Shown here piece after piece: positions 43,388 through 52,142 of a stretch of 64,000 nt of DNA (its first letter is position 1; every line of letters starts with the position of its first letter). The position numbers and the translations under genes are program-made. Under the pieces are notes generated by a model. That model saw only the letters and a list, made by a program, of their open reading frames with translations, was not told where the DNA came from and searched no databases. The DNA is from Methanocorpusculum sp. (lineage in GTDB: Archaea > Halobacteriota > Methanomicrobia > Methanomicrobiales > Methanocorpusculaceae): NCBI GenBank assembly GCA_017408885.1, contig JAFQTT010000001.1, forward strand, positions 62,001 to 126,000, written 5' to 3'.

Positions 43388-44032
43388 ATGAAATCATTTG
43401 CATGCAGATATGATGCTGTCCTATTTGACATGGACAATACGCTTCACAATCTCTATGCCGCAAGATTTGCTGCGGCAGAAGCCATCTGCGCCTGCAAAGG
43501 AGTGTTTGGCGATCTGTTGTTTTCGCTTCTAAATCCGGACACACCGACAAGAATACCTGATTCCTTAACTGAATTCTTCACAGAAAACAATCTGGAAGGA
43601 TATGATGAGATGCTTCATCTCTATGAAGTGCTTGAAAAATTCTGCATGCGGCCGTATCAGATACTTTGTGAACTGCCTCGGGTGCTGAAAGAGAGCGGAG
43701 TTTTTGTAGGGCTGATATCCAATGCAGATGCAGAGTCGACAAAAATCCGCATGCACGAACTTGGACTCGAAGGAGTTTTTGATGTAGTCGTAAATCCGGA
43801 AACATTCGGCGTGAAAAAACCAAACCCGCTTGTATTCCAAAAGACACTCGAAGCTCTCGGTACAACGGCAGATAAGGCAGTAATGATTGGTGATCGGCAT
43901 GACCGCGATGTACAGCCTGCCAGAGATGCAGGACTTTCAGCGATTCATATCTGGTTCGGGTCAGTCGACAAAAAAGACGACATTCTGTGTGCAGAAACGC
44001 AAGAGGACGTTCTGCGATTTTTAGAATTATAA
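43388..44032 (+). CDS. HAD-superfamily hydrolase
   Basis: Phosphatase-like protein of 214 residues. HAD motif I is DAVLFDMDNTLHN, motif II GLISNADAEST, motif III lysine in GVKKPNPLVF, and motif IV MIGDRHDRDV. The helical cap lies between about 25 and 95. Substrate not predictable; phosphoglycolate phosphatase-like annotation is likely. Possibly preceded by the candidate RNA described upstream. Confidence 0.9.
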   Translation: MKSFACRYDAVLFDMDNTLHNLYAARFAAAEAICACKGVFGDLLFSLLNPDTPTRIPDSLTEFFTENNLEGYDEMLHLYEVLEKFCMRPYQILCELPRVLKESGVFVGLISNADAESTKIRMHELGLEGVFDVVVNPETFGVKKPNPLVFQKTLEALGTTADKAVMIGDRHDRDVQPARDAGLSAIHIWFGSVDKKDDILCAETQEDVLRFLEL

Positions 44033-44087
44033 AAAAAAATCCTGGATTCCGCACACCTGTGAGGTGTTGCGGAGATGTGGGGAATGA

Positions 44088-44672
44088 TTAAGCAATCTTT
44101 GAAAGTTCGCCGGTCTCTAAGTTGTAAAAGAGTCCGTGGATCTGAATCTTTCCTTCCTTTTCTGCATTGGAGACAAGAGGATAGAGACGTAAGTGCTCAA
44201 GCTGGAGACGAATGTTCTCATACTCAATCTCGCGTTTTCTGGCTGCCTTCTCTTCCGGCGTCTTTGCTTCGCCTAAGCGCTCGTCAACACGAACCTGTGC
44301 TTCACGTGCGTGGTTAATCCAGAGCGGGATGTATGAATCCTTGCTCATATCAACATCTAGAGCATTCAGTGCACCGCAGTCAGAGTGACCGCATACAACA
44401 ATATCCTGGACTTTTAAGTGACTGACTGCATACTCCAAAACAGTTGCAAAGTTCCAGTCATGAGTTGGAACAATATTGCCGATGTTTCTGTGAGTGAACA
44501 GCTCTCCTGCACGACAGTGAGTAATGCGTTCCGGATTCACACGGGAATCAGAACAGCCGATCCAGAGGACAGTCGGGTGCTGAGAAGTCGTTAACTGCAT
44601 GTAGCGTTCTTTTTTGCGCTCGAAATCTTTCTCCAGAAAGATCTTGTTGCCTTCAAGGAAACTGTCAATCAT
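44088..44672 (-). CDS. Beta-class carbonic anhydrase
   Basis: Interconverts CO2 and bicarbonate, useful to a CO2-reducing methanogen. The 194-residue protein has zinc ligands Cys40, His96 and Cys99 with the Asp42-Arg44 dyad (WIGCSDSR; VVCGHSDCGAL). Length and motifs place it with the cytoplasmic bacterial-type (plant-like) beta enzymes. No SulP transporter is adjacent. Single gene. Confidence 0.95.
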   Translation of the reverse strand: MIDSFLEGNKIFLEKDFERKKERYMQLTTSQHPTVLWIGCSDSRVNPERITHCRAGELFTHRNIGNIVPTHDWNFATVLEYAVSHLKVQDIVVCGHSDCGALNALDVDMSKDSYIPLWINHAREAQVRVDERLGEAKTPEEKAARKREIEYENIRLQLEHLRLYPLVSNAEKEGKIQIHGLFYNLETGELSKIA

Positions 44673-44751
44673 GAAACTTACCTCGTAATCTGAATATATC
44701 GCTGTGAAGGTATATCAGGTTTTTGACTTGAAGGTAAAATAAAAAAGAGGA

Positions 44752-45078
44752 TTATTCTTTACAGGACAGAGAACATCCTGCTTCACCGCGAAGAATTCCG
44801 CAGAGTTCACAGAACTTCTTTTCCAAATCATTTTCGTCGAGCTTGCCTGACTGAATCTCTTTTGCAAGGTCTTTGATAATTTCATTAATCTCGTCATTAA
44901 ATACAATTCTGTAGCCGCGTTTTCCAGACAGGTACTGTGATACAGCAGACGGCGCAACAGAAAGAGCACGAGCGGCTTGAACCTGGCTGATTCCAAGGTT
45001 GACAAGTTCAGCTGCAAGAGAGGCCTGGATTGCAGGAATTATGTTCATCACAATATCCTGACATGGGACTTTTACCAT
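44752..45078 (-). CDS. HTH transcriptional regulator with cysteine-rich tail
   Basis: A 108-residue archaeal regulator. The N-terminal helix-turn-helix is SQVQAARALSVAPSAVSQYLSGKRG (31-55). The C-terminus carries Cys90-x2-Cys93-x8-Cys102-x3-Cys106, plus Cys6, which could bind an Fe-S cluster or zinc and so sense redox or metal. The neighbour upstream on the same strand is rubredoxin. Target genes are unknown. Confidence 0.8.
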   Translation of the reverse strand: MVKVPCQDIVMNIIPAIQASLAAELVNLGISQVQAARALSVAPSAVSQYLSGKRGYRIVFNDEINEIIKDLAKEIQSGKLDENDLEKKFCELCGILRGEAGCSLSCKE

Positions 45079-45142
45079 AGTTAATAGATAACGCCGTTTA
45101 TATAAATAATTATTCCTTTTGAATACCTAAAAAAAAGAATGT

Positions 45143-45349
45143 TTAGAGGGAGAACTCTTCAGTCTCGTCGCGTCTGTCGCCTTCAAGCTTCTTGAAAAGT
45201 CCTGGTTTACTCTTTGGAATTAAACAAAGCGGACACTTCCACTGATCCGGGATATCCTCGTATTTTGTTCCCGGTTCAATTCCGTGTTTCGGATCTCCGG
45301 TTTCTTCGTCATATACCCATCCACAATAAATACAATACCATTTTGCCAT
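45143..45349 (-). CDS. Rubredoxin
   Basis: Small electron carrier of 68 residues with one iron bound by Cys6, Cys9, Cys39 and Cys42 ([15 protein letters not shown] and WKCPLC). The second knuckle is followed by LIPK instead of the usual GxxK. A C-terminal extension of about 20 charged residues ([14 protein letters not shown]) is longer than in minimal rubredoxins. In anaerobes it feeds oxidative-stress reductases. It lies just upstream of a Cys-tailed regulator. Confidence 0.95.
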   Translation of the reverse strand: MAKWYCIYCGWVYDEETGDPKHGIEPGTKYEDIPDQWKCPLCLIPKSKPGLFKKLEGDRRDETEEFSL

Positions 45350-45463
45350 GTATAGTAATTACTCTGTGAAGTATTTGAATGTACCTTTTGGAACACTACC
45401 GAATACCTCTTATACTTTTGAGAACGAATAATTTGTTAACGAAATTTTCGGTTGAGAAAATCA

Positions 45464-46420
45464 ATGACTGTCACACTCACCCCAGAAGAAGTTAAAGCCA
45501 GATTCGGCCCGATGTTCTGCCGCCGTCTATTAGTAATGACAGATGAGAAAAACGGTATTGCAGAGATTCACGAAGAATGTCACGCAAGAGGGCCTGTGGA
45601 ATGGGATTACATGAACCGCAGAAGAGCCTGCGGTGCACTTATCTCAGCAAAAACCGAAGGGTGTAAGATGACAATGACAGCCCGTCTTGGATGTTATCCA
45701 ATTAAATTCGGCGCAGCAGCAACAGAACTTGGCGGTCAGGCACTTGAAGCAGTCACAGTCAAAGGAAACGAAGTCCACACATCCTGGGCAGGGGCAGCTG
45801 GCGCAGGAGTTGGAATTGCAGCATGTCTTTCCCAGGCACCAGGAGTTATCAGAACCGAGTACAAATCCGAGGATGACTTAAATGTCGGCGGGGCACGCAT
45901 TTGCCGAAGCACTGTTATCCTTCCAAAATATGAAAAAATCACATTCGGAATTGACGATACCGACACAAAAGAAAAGGGAGCAACCTGGGTTCTTGCAATG
46001 AAATGCGGCGAGGCATGCAATGTTGACGGAGCCATATTCCTTGGAATGCGTCTAATCCAGCTCAACCCGAAAGCACCGAATAAAACAACGAACTGTACCG
46101 GATCTGTTCTAAGCTTTGCAGTTCTTCCAGAGAAGAAGGATGAACTGATTTCATTTGTGAAAGAGTACATCGAGAAAAACACCGACAGCCCTGAGACTGG
46201 AATCTGTTACGCAGAAGGTCTGATTCTTCCTGAATCTCCATACAAAAATCAGATTAAAACCGAGCTTCTGACAGCAGAGTATGCAAATGAAGAAGCAAAA
46301 CGTATTGGTGTGACATTTATCGACTCAGCAAACGACAAAGGAAGAATCGGTGCGCTTGGAGCTCTTCTCTGGGCAAATGACGGTGTAGAAGCCGCAGGTC
46401 TCTTGGGTGAGAGACCATAA
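45464..46420 (+). CDS. Methanogenesis marker protein 11
   Basis: Conserved protein found essentially only in methanogens and their relatives, of about 318 residues. Recognised by GAAGAGVGIAACLSQAPGVIRTEY, ITFGIDDTDTKEKGATW (a DDTD motif shared with TiaS-like tRNA enzymes) and the C-terminal NDKGRIGALGALLWANDGVEAAGLLGERP. The DDTD domain suggests nucleotide binding. The ATG at 45464 is chosen over a TTG at 45452. Heads a run of methanogen-specific genes. The role is unknown. Confidence 0.88.
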   Translation: MTVTLTPEEVKARFGPMFCRRLLVMTDEKNGIAEIHEECHARGPVEWDYMNRRRACGALISAKTEGCKMTMTARLGCYPIKFGAAATELGGQALEAVTVKGNEVHTSWAGAAGAGVGIAACLSQAPGVIRTEYKSEDDLNVGGARICRSTVILPKYEKITFGIDDTDTKEKGATWVLAMKCGEACNVDGAIFLGMRLIQLNPKAPNKTTNCTGSVLSFAVLPEKKDELISFVKEYIEKNTDSPETGICYAEGLILPESPYKNQIKTELLTAEYANEEAKRIGVTFIDSANDKGRIGALGALLWANDGVEAAGLLGERP

Positions 46421-46475
46421 TATCTCTTTTTCTGAACCGTCAGACCTATACTATTACAAATCAAACAAATATCAC

Positions 46476-46709
46476 ATGTGGGAATCCTTAAAGGAACAAA
46501 TCACTGATGTCGGTTCTGCCATGCTCACTGGAGCTGACGCATCTGCATATGTAAAAGACAACGCTGTAGTCTTCGTCTACGAAGGAAACAAACTTCAGAT
46601 TCCAGTTGCCGAAACATCAGACATCACCCTTCGCCACATCGGCGGGGGCACTGTAATGCTCAAATACAAATTTATCGAAGTCTTAGGCAAGATTGAGATT
46701 CCTGAATGA
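46476..46709 (+). CDS. Small conserved hypothetical protein in marker-11 cluster
   Basis: A 77-residue protein starting MWESLKEQITDVG at 46476; a longer frame from 46407 would overlap the marker-11 gene and is less likely. It has a compact beta-rich sequence (NAVVFVYEGNKLQIPVAETSDITLRHIGGGTVMLKYKF) with no metal motif or membrane segment. The stop overlaps the next start by four bases (ATGA). I do not recognise the family. Confidence 0.65.
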   Translation: MWESLKEQITDVGSAMLTGADASAYVKDNAVVFVYEGNKLQIPVAETSDITLRHIGGGTVMLKYKFIEVLGKIEIPE

Positions 46710-47509
46710 TATTTCCTGTAAGCTGTAAGTTCGTCGGCAATGCATCATCCATGCCGCATGGGGAAAAAGTCTACTTTTTATCCCAGTACCTTCTGCGAAA
46801 AACAGCAAACGGCATAGAAATCCTAGCTGTTGAACCGGCAGACGGAGACGGACTTATCCGTGAGATAAAATCCCAAACTCTTCTGGCAAGAGCAGATGAG
46901 GTTCATATATGGGAAGGAGCAGTCAATCCGCACAACCGTGCAGACCTTATCCGAAAAGCCCTGTCAACCGGAAAGCGTGCAACGGTCTTTGGAAATGCTG
47001 CAGACCACATGACATTTGTTCTCGACCCTTCGCTTGATGAGTTCGAGACAGTTCATGTGTTCGACAACACACCTCCTAAAGCATCATTATCAGAAACTCT
47101 GAAAGCTCTGGAGTCAATCGGCTACTTTGAACCGGACAATATCATCTTTGAACACCACATAGAAGATATTTCAGAGTACGGGGCAGATGTGTATCCATGC
47201 AAAGCAAGCGGATACGCACGAACTCTTGACAGGGCGAATGTCAAAGAAGGCGACACAGTTGCCTGCTGTAAAACAGGAAGACAGATTTGCGAAGAAACAT
47301 CCGATGCGAAACTCATCTTCCGCGAGACATGTCCAGTCACCCGCATCGATAAAGAGCCGTTTATTGCAAGATGCTGTCGTATGGATGAGGCAGGCATTCA
47401 GGTTCGAAACGGATGTTTCGGAGTTGTTGTACACTGGGCAGCTCCGCCTAGAGAAATTGCCGAAGCACTTGATGCCATGCTTTCAGAGTGGCGTCTTATG
47501 AGGAAGTAA
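46706..47509 (+). CDS. Conserved hypothetical cysteine-containing methanogen protein
   Basis: A 267-residue soluble protein, not confidently assigned. The first half is alpha/beta (AVNPHNRADLIRKALSTGKRATVFG). The second half has cysteines in DVYPCKASGYARTLDRANVKEGDTV, ACCKTGRQIC, FRETCPV, IARCCRMDE and VRNGCFG, enough for one or more metal clusters. It is coupled by overlap to the small gene upstream and by a 2-nt gap to endonuclease IV downstream. Its place beside marker 11 hints at a cofactor or methanogenesis role. Confidence 0.65.
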   Translation: MIFPVSCKFVGNASSMPHGEKVYFLSQYLLRKTANGIEILAVEPADGDGLIREIKSQTLLARADEVHIWEGAVNPHNRADLIRKALSTGKRATVFGNAADHMTFVLDPSLDEFETVHVFDNTPPKASLSETLKALESIGYFEPDNIIFEHHIEDISEYGADVYPCKASGYARTLDRANVKEGDTVACCKTGRQICEETSDAKLIFRETCPVTRIDKEPFIARCCRMDEAGIQVRNGCFGVVVHWAAPPREIAEALDAMLSEWRLMRK

Positions 47510-47511
47510 TC

Positions 47512-48357
47512 ATGGTAAAGTTAGGATTTCATGTATCTATCGCAGGTTCTTTTGATCTTGCAGTTGAAAGAGCGAAGGCTCTGTCCTGCGACACATTCCA
47601 GATGTTTACAAGAAGCCCGCGTGTATGGGCTGCAAAACCAATATCAGACGGAGCGGCCATTTCATTTAAGAGAACGCTTGAGGCATCAGGCATAGGGCCT
47701 GTTGTAGACCACATGCCTTATCTCCCAAATCCGGCAGCAGAAAAACCTGACATCTATGAGAAGTCAGTCGCAACCCTGACCGAGGAGCTGAACCGATGCC
47801 ATCAGCTTGGTATTCCATATCTTGTAACTCACTTAGGCCATCACGGAAAGGAAGATGGTCACAAAAAAGGACAGGAGAAGGTCGTCGCGGCCATTGGAAA
47901 AGCTCTGGATGATTCCGAAGGAGATACTATGATTCTTCTGGAAAACACCGCAAACGAGAAGAACACGGTGGGCGGCACATTTGCCGATGTTGGAGTAATC
48001 GCTGACGGCTTATCCCGTGAAGCCCGCGTAGGCTTCTGCTTTGATACATGCCATGCAGCAGCAGCCGGATATGATCTCCCTGGTTTTGGGGCAGAAACTG
48101 TCTTTGGATGGTTTGCTGATGAAGCCGGAAGCCTTGACCGCCTCAAAGTAATCCATCTAAACGATATGAAAGGCGGCGTCGGTTCTCACCTCGACCGCCA
48201 CGAACATTTAGGTCTTGGAACGCTTGGCGAGAGTACCATCCGCGATATATTAACGCTTCCGGCGCTGTCCCACTGTGCGTTTATCATGGAAACGCCGGTG
48301 AATGAGGTCAGAAGCGACAAAGAAAATATGGAAGTCGCAAGAAGACTTTCCAAATAA
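47512..48357 (+). CDS. nfo: Endonuclease IV (AP endonuclease)
   Basis: Cleaves DNA 5' to abasic sites in base-excision repair using three zinc ions. It is a 281-residue TIM barrel with GFHVSIAGSFDLAVERA, TFQMFTRSPRVW, LVTHLGHHG, GFCFDTCHAAAAGYD, VIHLNDMKGGVGSHLDRHEHLGLG and IMETPV. The ATG at 47512 is chosen because the preceding gene stops at 47509; the in-frame ATG at 47488 lies inside that gene. Confidence 0.95.
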   Translation: MVKLGFHVSIAGSFDLAVERAKALSCDTFQMFTRSPRVWAAKPISDGAAISFKRTLEASGIGPVVDHMPYLPNPAAEKPDIYEKSVATLTEELNRCHQLGIPYLVTHLGHHGKEDGHKKGQEKVVAAIGKALDDSEGDTMILLENTANEKNTVGGTFADVGVIADGLSREARVGFCFDTCHAAAAGYDLPGFGAETVFGWFADEAGSLDRLKVIHLNDMKGGVGSHLDRHEHLGLGTLGESTIRDILTLPALSHCAFIMETPVNEVRSDKENMEVARRLSK

Positions 48358-48431
48358 TCTTTTTTCCACAGTCTCAGCACAACTTCTATTTGTACATACG
48401 AGAAATTATTATACACAACTGGAGATTTCGT

Positions 48432-50096
48432 ATGGTTTACCGGGATGACTCTATCACTAAATTCGAATACTCAGAAGAAACCCTTCGCTCACTTTACAGC
48501 ATGTTCTGCTACGGATATAATCACGGCACACCGCAGGCAGAAGCACTCTGGTATTTTGACACCAGAATCTCCTATCAGGAACTGATGGACTCAATCCACG
48601 CATTTGCCGCAGGACTTGCAAAAGAAGGCGTAAAGAAGGGGGACTATGTTACAATCTTTCTACCAAACATCCCGCAGTGTGTAATTTCCGTATACGCAAT
48701 CAACCGCCTCGGCGCAGTCTGCAACTTAGTCCACCCATTATCAACACGTCAGGAGCTTGAGTACTGTGTAAAGCTCACAAACAGCAGTTTCATTCTTGCA
48801 TTCGACCAGAACGAAAAACTCTGCGAAGGTCTTGGTGCGAAGATTATCTGCTGCGACACAACAACCTACTTCCCGAAATCTCCAAAAGGATTTGTGCTCC
48901 GTTATGGTTACAAGTTCTTAAACCGCAAAATCGAGAAGTCCAAAGAATCTCTGCGCTGGACTGACATCTTCAATGCCGGAAAGGCATTCTTAAAAGAAGG
49001 TGGAAAGCTTCCAAAAGACACTATGAAGGCAGAAGATCCGGCTGCTGTCATGTATACCGGAGGAACAACCGGCGATCCAAAAGGTGTTGTCCTCTCAAAT
49101 GCAGCAGTCAACGCTTCAACCTCAGAGATGATTTTAGAAAAGCTCGACAATGCCCCGCACATTGGAATTGCGTTCCTCTCGGTACTTCCTGTCTTCCATG
49201 CATTCGGTCTCTCGATTGTTATCCATGCCCCGCTTTCAGGCGGTATGCGTGCTGTTCTGATGCCGAACTTTGACACCAAGAAGTGCGCCAATACAATCCT
49301 CAAAGAGAAAATCGAGATTATCGCCGGTGTTCCGGCGATGTTCGAGCGTATGTACCCGCTCTTAAAAGACCATGACCTCTCATTTATCAAGCACATGGTT
49401 TCCGGCGGAGACAAGGTGTCTCCGGAACTTGTTGCAAGATATAATGCGATTATGAACACGCAGTTCCTCCCGGGATACGGTTTAACCGAAGCATGTGGTG
49501 CATGTCTTTTGACAAAACTCGGATACAAGGAGTTCCCGGAAGGATGCGTTGGAAAACCGCTTAGAAAGAACACAATCTGTTTGGTTGAGCCCGGAACAAC
49601 TACTCTCACCGAAAACGAGGGGGAGCTTTGTATCAGAGGCCCTATGCTTATGGATGGATACTACAACAACCCTGAAGCTACGGCTGATGTTATGCGTCTT
49701 CATGACGACGGGCTTGTCTGGCTGCACACAGGAGATGTTGTAACTCTCGATGAAGAGCAGAATGTAATCTTCAAGTCCAGATACAAGAGAATGCTGAAAG
49801 TGAACGGATACAATGTTTATCCGACAATTATCGAGAACACAATGGAGAAGTGTCCGGTAATCGCTGAGGTATGTGCAGTCGGCATGCCCTGGAAGAACGG
49901 AGACACACGTGTTAAGCTCTATGTCACGTTAAAGGACAAGAATGCAGACGAAGAGGCAGCAGTCGCAGAGATTAAGGCATATGCAATGGAGCAGATGAAC
50001 CGCTGGCATCAGCCAAAGGAAGTCCGCATCATAGAGAAGCTTCCTATGACGAAGATGAACAAAGTTGACTATAAGGTTCTTGAAAAGGGACTTTAA
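48432..50096 (+). CDS. AMP-forming acyl-CoA synthetase
   Basis: Activates a carboxylic acid (probably medium- or long-chain fatty acid) to its CoA thioester via an acyl-adenylate. The protein has about 554 residues. Motifs: MYTGGTTGDPKGVVLS (phosphate loop), PGYGLTEACG, WLHTGDVV (ATP-binding Asp) and the hinge RMLKVNGYNVYP, with the catalytic C-terminal Lys in PMTKMNKVDYK. The start at 48432 has GGAG eight bases upstream; the frame from 48390 is unlikely. Substrate is not predictable; scavenging of branched or fatty acids is possible. Confidence 0.9.
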   Translation: MVYRDDSITKFEYSEETLRSLYSMFCYGYNHGTPQAEALWYFDTRISYQELMDSIHAFAAGLAKEGVKKGDYVTIFLPNIPQCVISVYAINRLGAVCNLVHPLSTRQELEYCVKLTNSSFILAFDQNEKLCEGLGAKIICCDTTTYFPKSPKGFVLRYGYKFLNRKIEKSKESLRWTDIFNAGKAFLKEGGKLPKDTMKAEDPAAVMYTGGTTGDPKGVVLSNAAVNASTSEMILEKLDNAPHIGIAFLSVLPVFHAFGLSIVIHAPLSGGMRAVLMPNFDTKKCANTILKEKIEIIAGVPAMFERMYPLLKDHDLSFIKHMVSGGDKVSPELVARYNAIMNTQFLPGYGLTEACGACLLTKLGYKEFPEGCVGKPLRKNTICLVEPGTTTLTENEGELCIRGPMLMDGYYNNPEATADVMRLHDDGLVWLHTGDVVTLDEEQNVIFKSRYKRMLKVNGYNVYPTIIENTMEKCPVIAEVCAVGMPWKNGDTRVKLYVTLKDKNADEEAAVAEIKAYAMEQMNRWHQPKEVRIIEKLPMTKMNKVDYKVLEKGL

Positions 50097-50205
50097 TCTA
50101 TCTTTTATTTTTTGATTACAGTTTTTTCTCTTGGCTTTAGATATCTCTGGGGAAGAAACACATCTGTCAGAATCCAAAAAAAAGTAAGAGGTTTTATCAG
50201 TTTGG

Positions 50206-50493
50206 TTATTCCAAATCCTGAATCTGCATTTTTTCTATCTGGTTCTTCTTTTTGTACTGCTGACGGCAGACAAAATATACCAGAAGCAGGATGATTGTCG
50301 GGATGTTTACGATAAGCCATGCATAGATTATCACGGCATTTGCAACAATCGCGTTGAGCGGGACAATCAGGCTGCACACAAAGCACAGTACCGGAAGAAC
50401 CAGCCCCGGCCATTTGCTCTCGGTTCTCGACAGAAAAATCTGCAAAAGAACCACACAGACCAGAACAAGCAGTAAGATAAGCAGATTAATCAT
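50206..50493 (-). CDS. Small membrane protein, paralogue B of a tandem pair
   Basis: A 95-residue protein with three hydrophobic segments and a basic tail (YFVCRQQYKKKNQIEKMQIQDLE). It aligns along its length with the next gene upstream (both begin MI.LLILL.....LLQI.LSRT.SK.PGL.LP). Probably the last gene of an operon led by the DUF2089 regulator. Function unknown; regulator/membrane-protein pairs of this kind are common in Firmicutes. Confidence 0.75.
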   Translation of the reverse strand: MINLLILLLVLVCVVLLQIFLSRTESKWPGLVLPVLCFVCSLIVPLNAIVANAVIIYAWLIVNIPTIILLLVYFVCRQQYKKKNQIEKMQIQDLE

Positions 50494-50776
50494 TCAGCAC
50501 CTCACTCCAAATCCTGAATCTGCATTTTTCCATCTGGTCATTTCTGTACTTTCTGCGGCAGATGAAATAGATTACAAGCAGAACGATAATTGGGATTGTT
50601 GCAATGAGCCAGAGAATGTTTGGTCCGCCTGTAATCGCATACATGAACGGCACGTAACAGATAACCATTACCGCAGGCAGGATAAGTCCCGGGATTTTGC
50701 TTTTGGTTCTTGACAGTATAATCTGCAGAAGGAGAACGCAGATAATCAGTATGAGAAGTATCAGTACACGAATCAT
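50486..50776 (-). CDS. Small membrane protein, paralogue A of a tandem pair
   Basis: A 96-residue paralogue of the downstream gene with the same three hydrophobic segments. A 24-bp stretch near the end of each gene is identical (50210-50233 and 50506-50529). A homopolymer is one base shorter here, so the C-terminus is read in another frame (EKCRFRIWSEVLND instead of EKMQIQDLE) and the gene now overlaps the start of its neighbour by 8 nt. The start overlaps the DUF2089 stop by four bases. Confidence 0.75.
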   Translation of the reverse strand: MIRVLILLILIICVLLLQIILSRTKSKIPGLILPAVMVICYVPFMYAITGGPNILWLIATIPIIVLLVIYFICRRKYRNDQMEKCRFRIWSEVLND

Positions 50777-51075
50777 TTCTTTACCTCTTTTGTTTTCTTA
50801 TACTCGCCAATCAGAATCTTGGCTGTCTCAAAGTCCAGCTTATCCTGAACTGCCAACCGCTTCACCAGCGCGATATGCGGGTCGTTTCCCGTACTCTCGC
50901 CAATCTGGATTTTCTGAATCAGCCGGTCAAGCCTAAGGCGGACTGTTGGATACGTCACCTTATACTGGGATGCCATCTCTTTCAAGGATCCGGATGCTAA
51001 AAGAAATCTTTTGATGAATGACACATCCTCATCCTCCAGATTCGCCATCCACTCAGGAACAACCTCTATCGGCAT
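50773..51075 (-). CDS. DUF2089-type HTH regulator
   Basis: A 100-residue protein resembling the DNA-binding part of DUF2089 proteins: the FIKRFLLASGSLKEMASQYKVTYPTVRLRLDRLI helix-turn-helix is characteristic. The N-terminal zinc ribbon of longer DUF2089 proteins is missing. It heads a three-gene operon with two small membrane proteins, overlapping the first by four bases. It probably regulates that operon in response to a signal sensed by the membrane proteins; this is inference. Confidence 0.8.
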   Translation of the reverse strand: MPIEVVPEWMANLEDEDVSFIKRFLLASGSLKEMASQYKVTYPTVRLRLDRLIQKIQIGESTGNDPHIALVKRLAVQDKLDFETAKILIGEYKKTKEVKK

Positions 51076-51142
51076 TCTTTAACAAAATTAAATATGTGCT
51101 TTAATATTGTTAAAGCTGTTGGTGAATTTTGAGTAAAAAAGT

Positions 51143-52069
51143 TCAGGCATCCAGAAGAGTTCTGGATACAATATATTCTCCGTGCGCCTCCCGGGTAGTT
51201 CCGACAATCAGCCACTTCTGATCTCCATGCTCTTCCACAACTCCTTTTGCCTCTAAGGTCTCGCCGGTGAAACACTGTCCGCAGTAAGTGTGGGTAAACG
51301 AGAGAACCATATCGATTTCCTCATGGTCAACCTTGTAGATTCCAGGAGAATCGAATGCAAGCGAGGCATCAGTTACTTTCGCCTCAATAGTCATCTTTCC
51401 GGTCTTTTCGCCTAACGTGATTGGTGGCACTGAATGGAGATTATCATAGCCTCTCGAGTAGAGCAGGTCAAAGTATGTTCCCTCAAACTCACCGCGGTTG
51501 AATTTTCGGGATTCGTGGAGCACAAAATCATCAAAGCTGATATCCGGCTGGCGCTTCTTATACACCTTCTGCCACATCTCCTCGCTCATGGATGGGATTT
51601 TTCCATCAGCTACTGCCTTCATCAGCTGCTCGCGTGCTTTAAACCAGGCAGAACCGTAGACCACCATATCGATATCAGACGTTCCGCATTCAAGACCTGC
51701 CATCAGAGAGCCTGTACAGCCGTATGTGCCTGCCGGAAGGTCGAAGTGAGAGAATAGCCGTGCAACACGCGGATCGCGTTCTGCGATAAACGGCGCCTGC
51801 TCTTCAGGCTTTAACACCTTCACAATATCTGAAAGCGGCACGCGGTGGACAAGGTCAAGGTACTCCGGCTTATGCTCTTTTACCCAGGCGAATGCATCTG
51901 CGAAATCATACTTCTTATAGCGCACCCCCCACGGAGACATGCGCTCCCCATCATCAGTTGGAACATAACGCAGAACACACTCTGCACGTTCTTCATTCTC
52001 ATATCCCGAGACCGCATACAGACAGCCGTCTTCGGTCATCACAAAATCCCGCAGGCGAATCGGTTTCAT
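51143..52069 (-). CDS. Predicted nucleotidyltransferase
   Basis: A 308-residue archaeal protein with a Pol-beta-like nucleotidyltransferase core: GCTGSLMAGLECGTSDIDMVVYGS holds the GS and DxD signature. The N-terminal region (RLRDFVMTEDGCLYAVSGYENEERAECVLRYVP) and the C-terminal beta domain (HTYCGQCFTGETLEAKG) are family features. Substrate unknown; the group is widespread in Euryarchaeota. Confidence 0.8.
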   Translation of the reverse strand: MKPIRLRDFVMTEDGCLYAVSGYENEERAECVLRYVPTDDGERMSPWGVRYKKYDFADAFAWVKEHKPEYLDLVHRVPLSDIVKVLKPEEQAPFIAERDPRVARLFSHFDLPAGTYGCTGSLMAGLECGTSDIDMVVYGSAWFKAREQLMKAVADGKIPSMSEEMWQKVYKKRQPDISFDDFVLHESRKFNRGEFEGTYFDLLYSRGYDNLHSVPPITLGEKTGKMTIEAKVTDASLAFDSPGIYKVDHEEIDMVLSFTHTYCGQCFTGETLEAKGVVEEHGDQKWLIVGTTREAHGEYIVSRTLLDA

Positions 52070-52142
52070 TAAAAATAGATGGGTTTGGAAACCCTATTAA
52101 ATCATTGATAGATTCTCTATCAGACAGGAGAATTGAAAAGGA

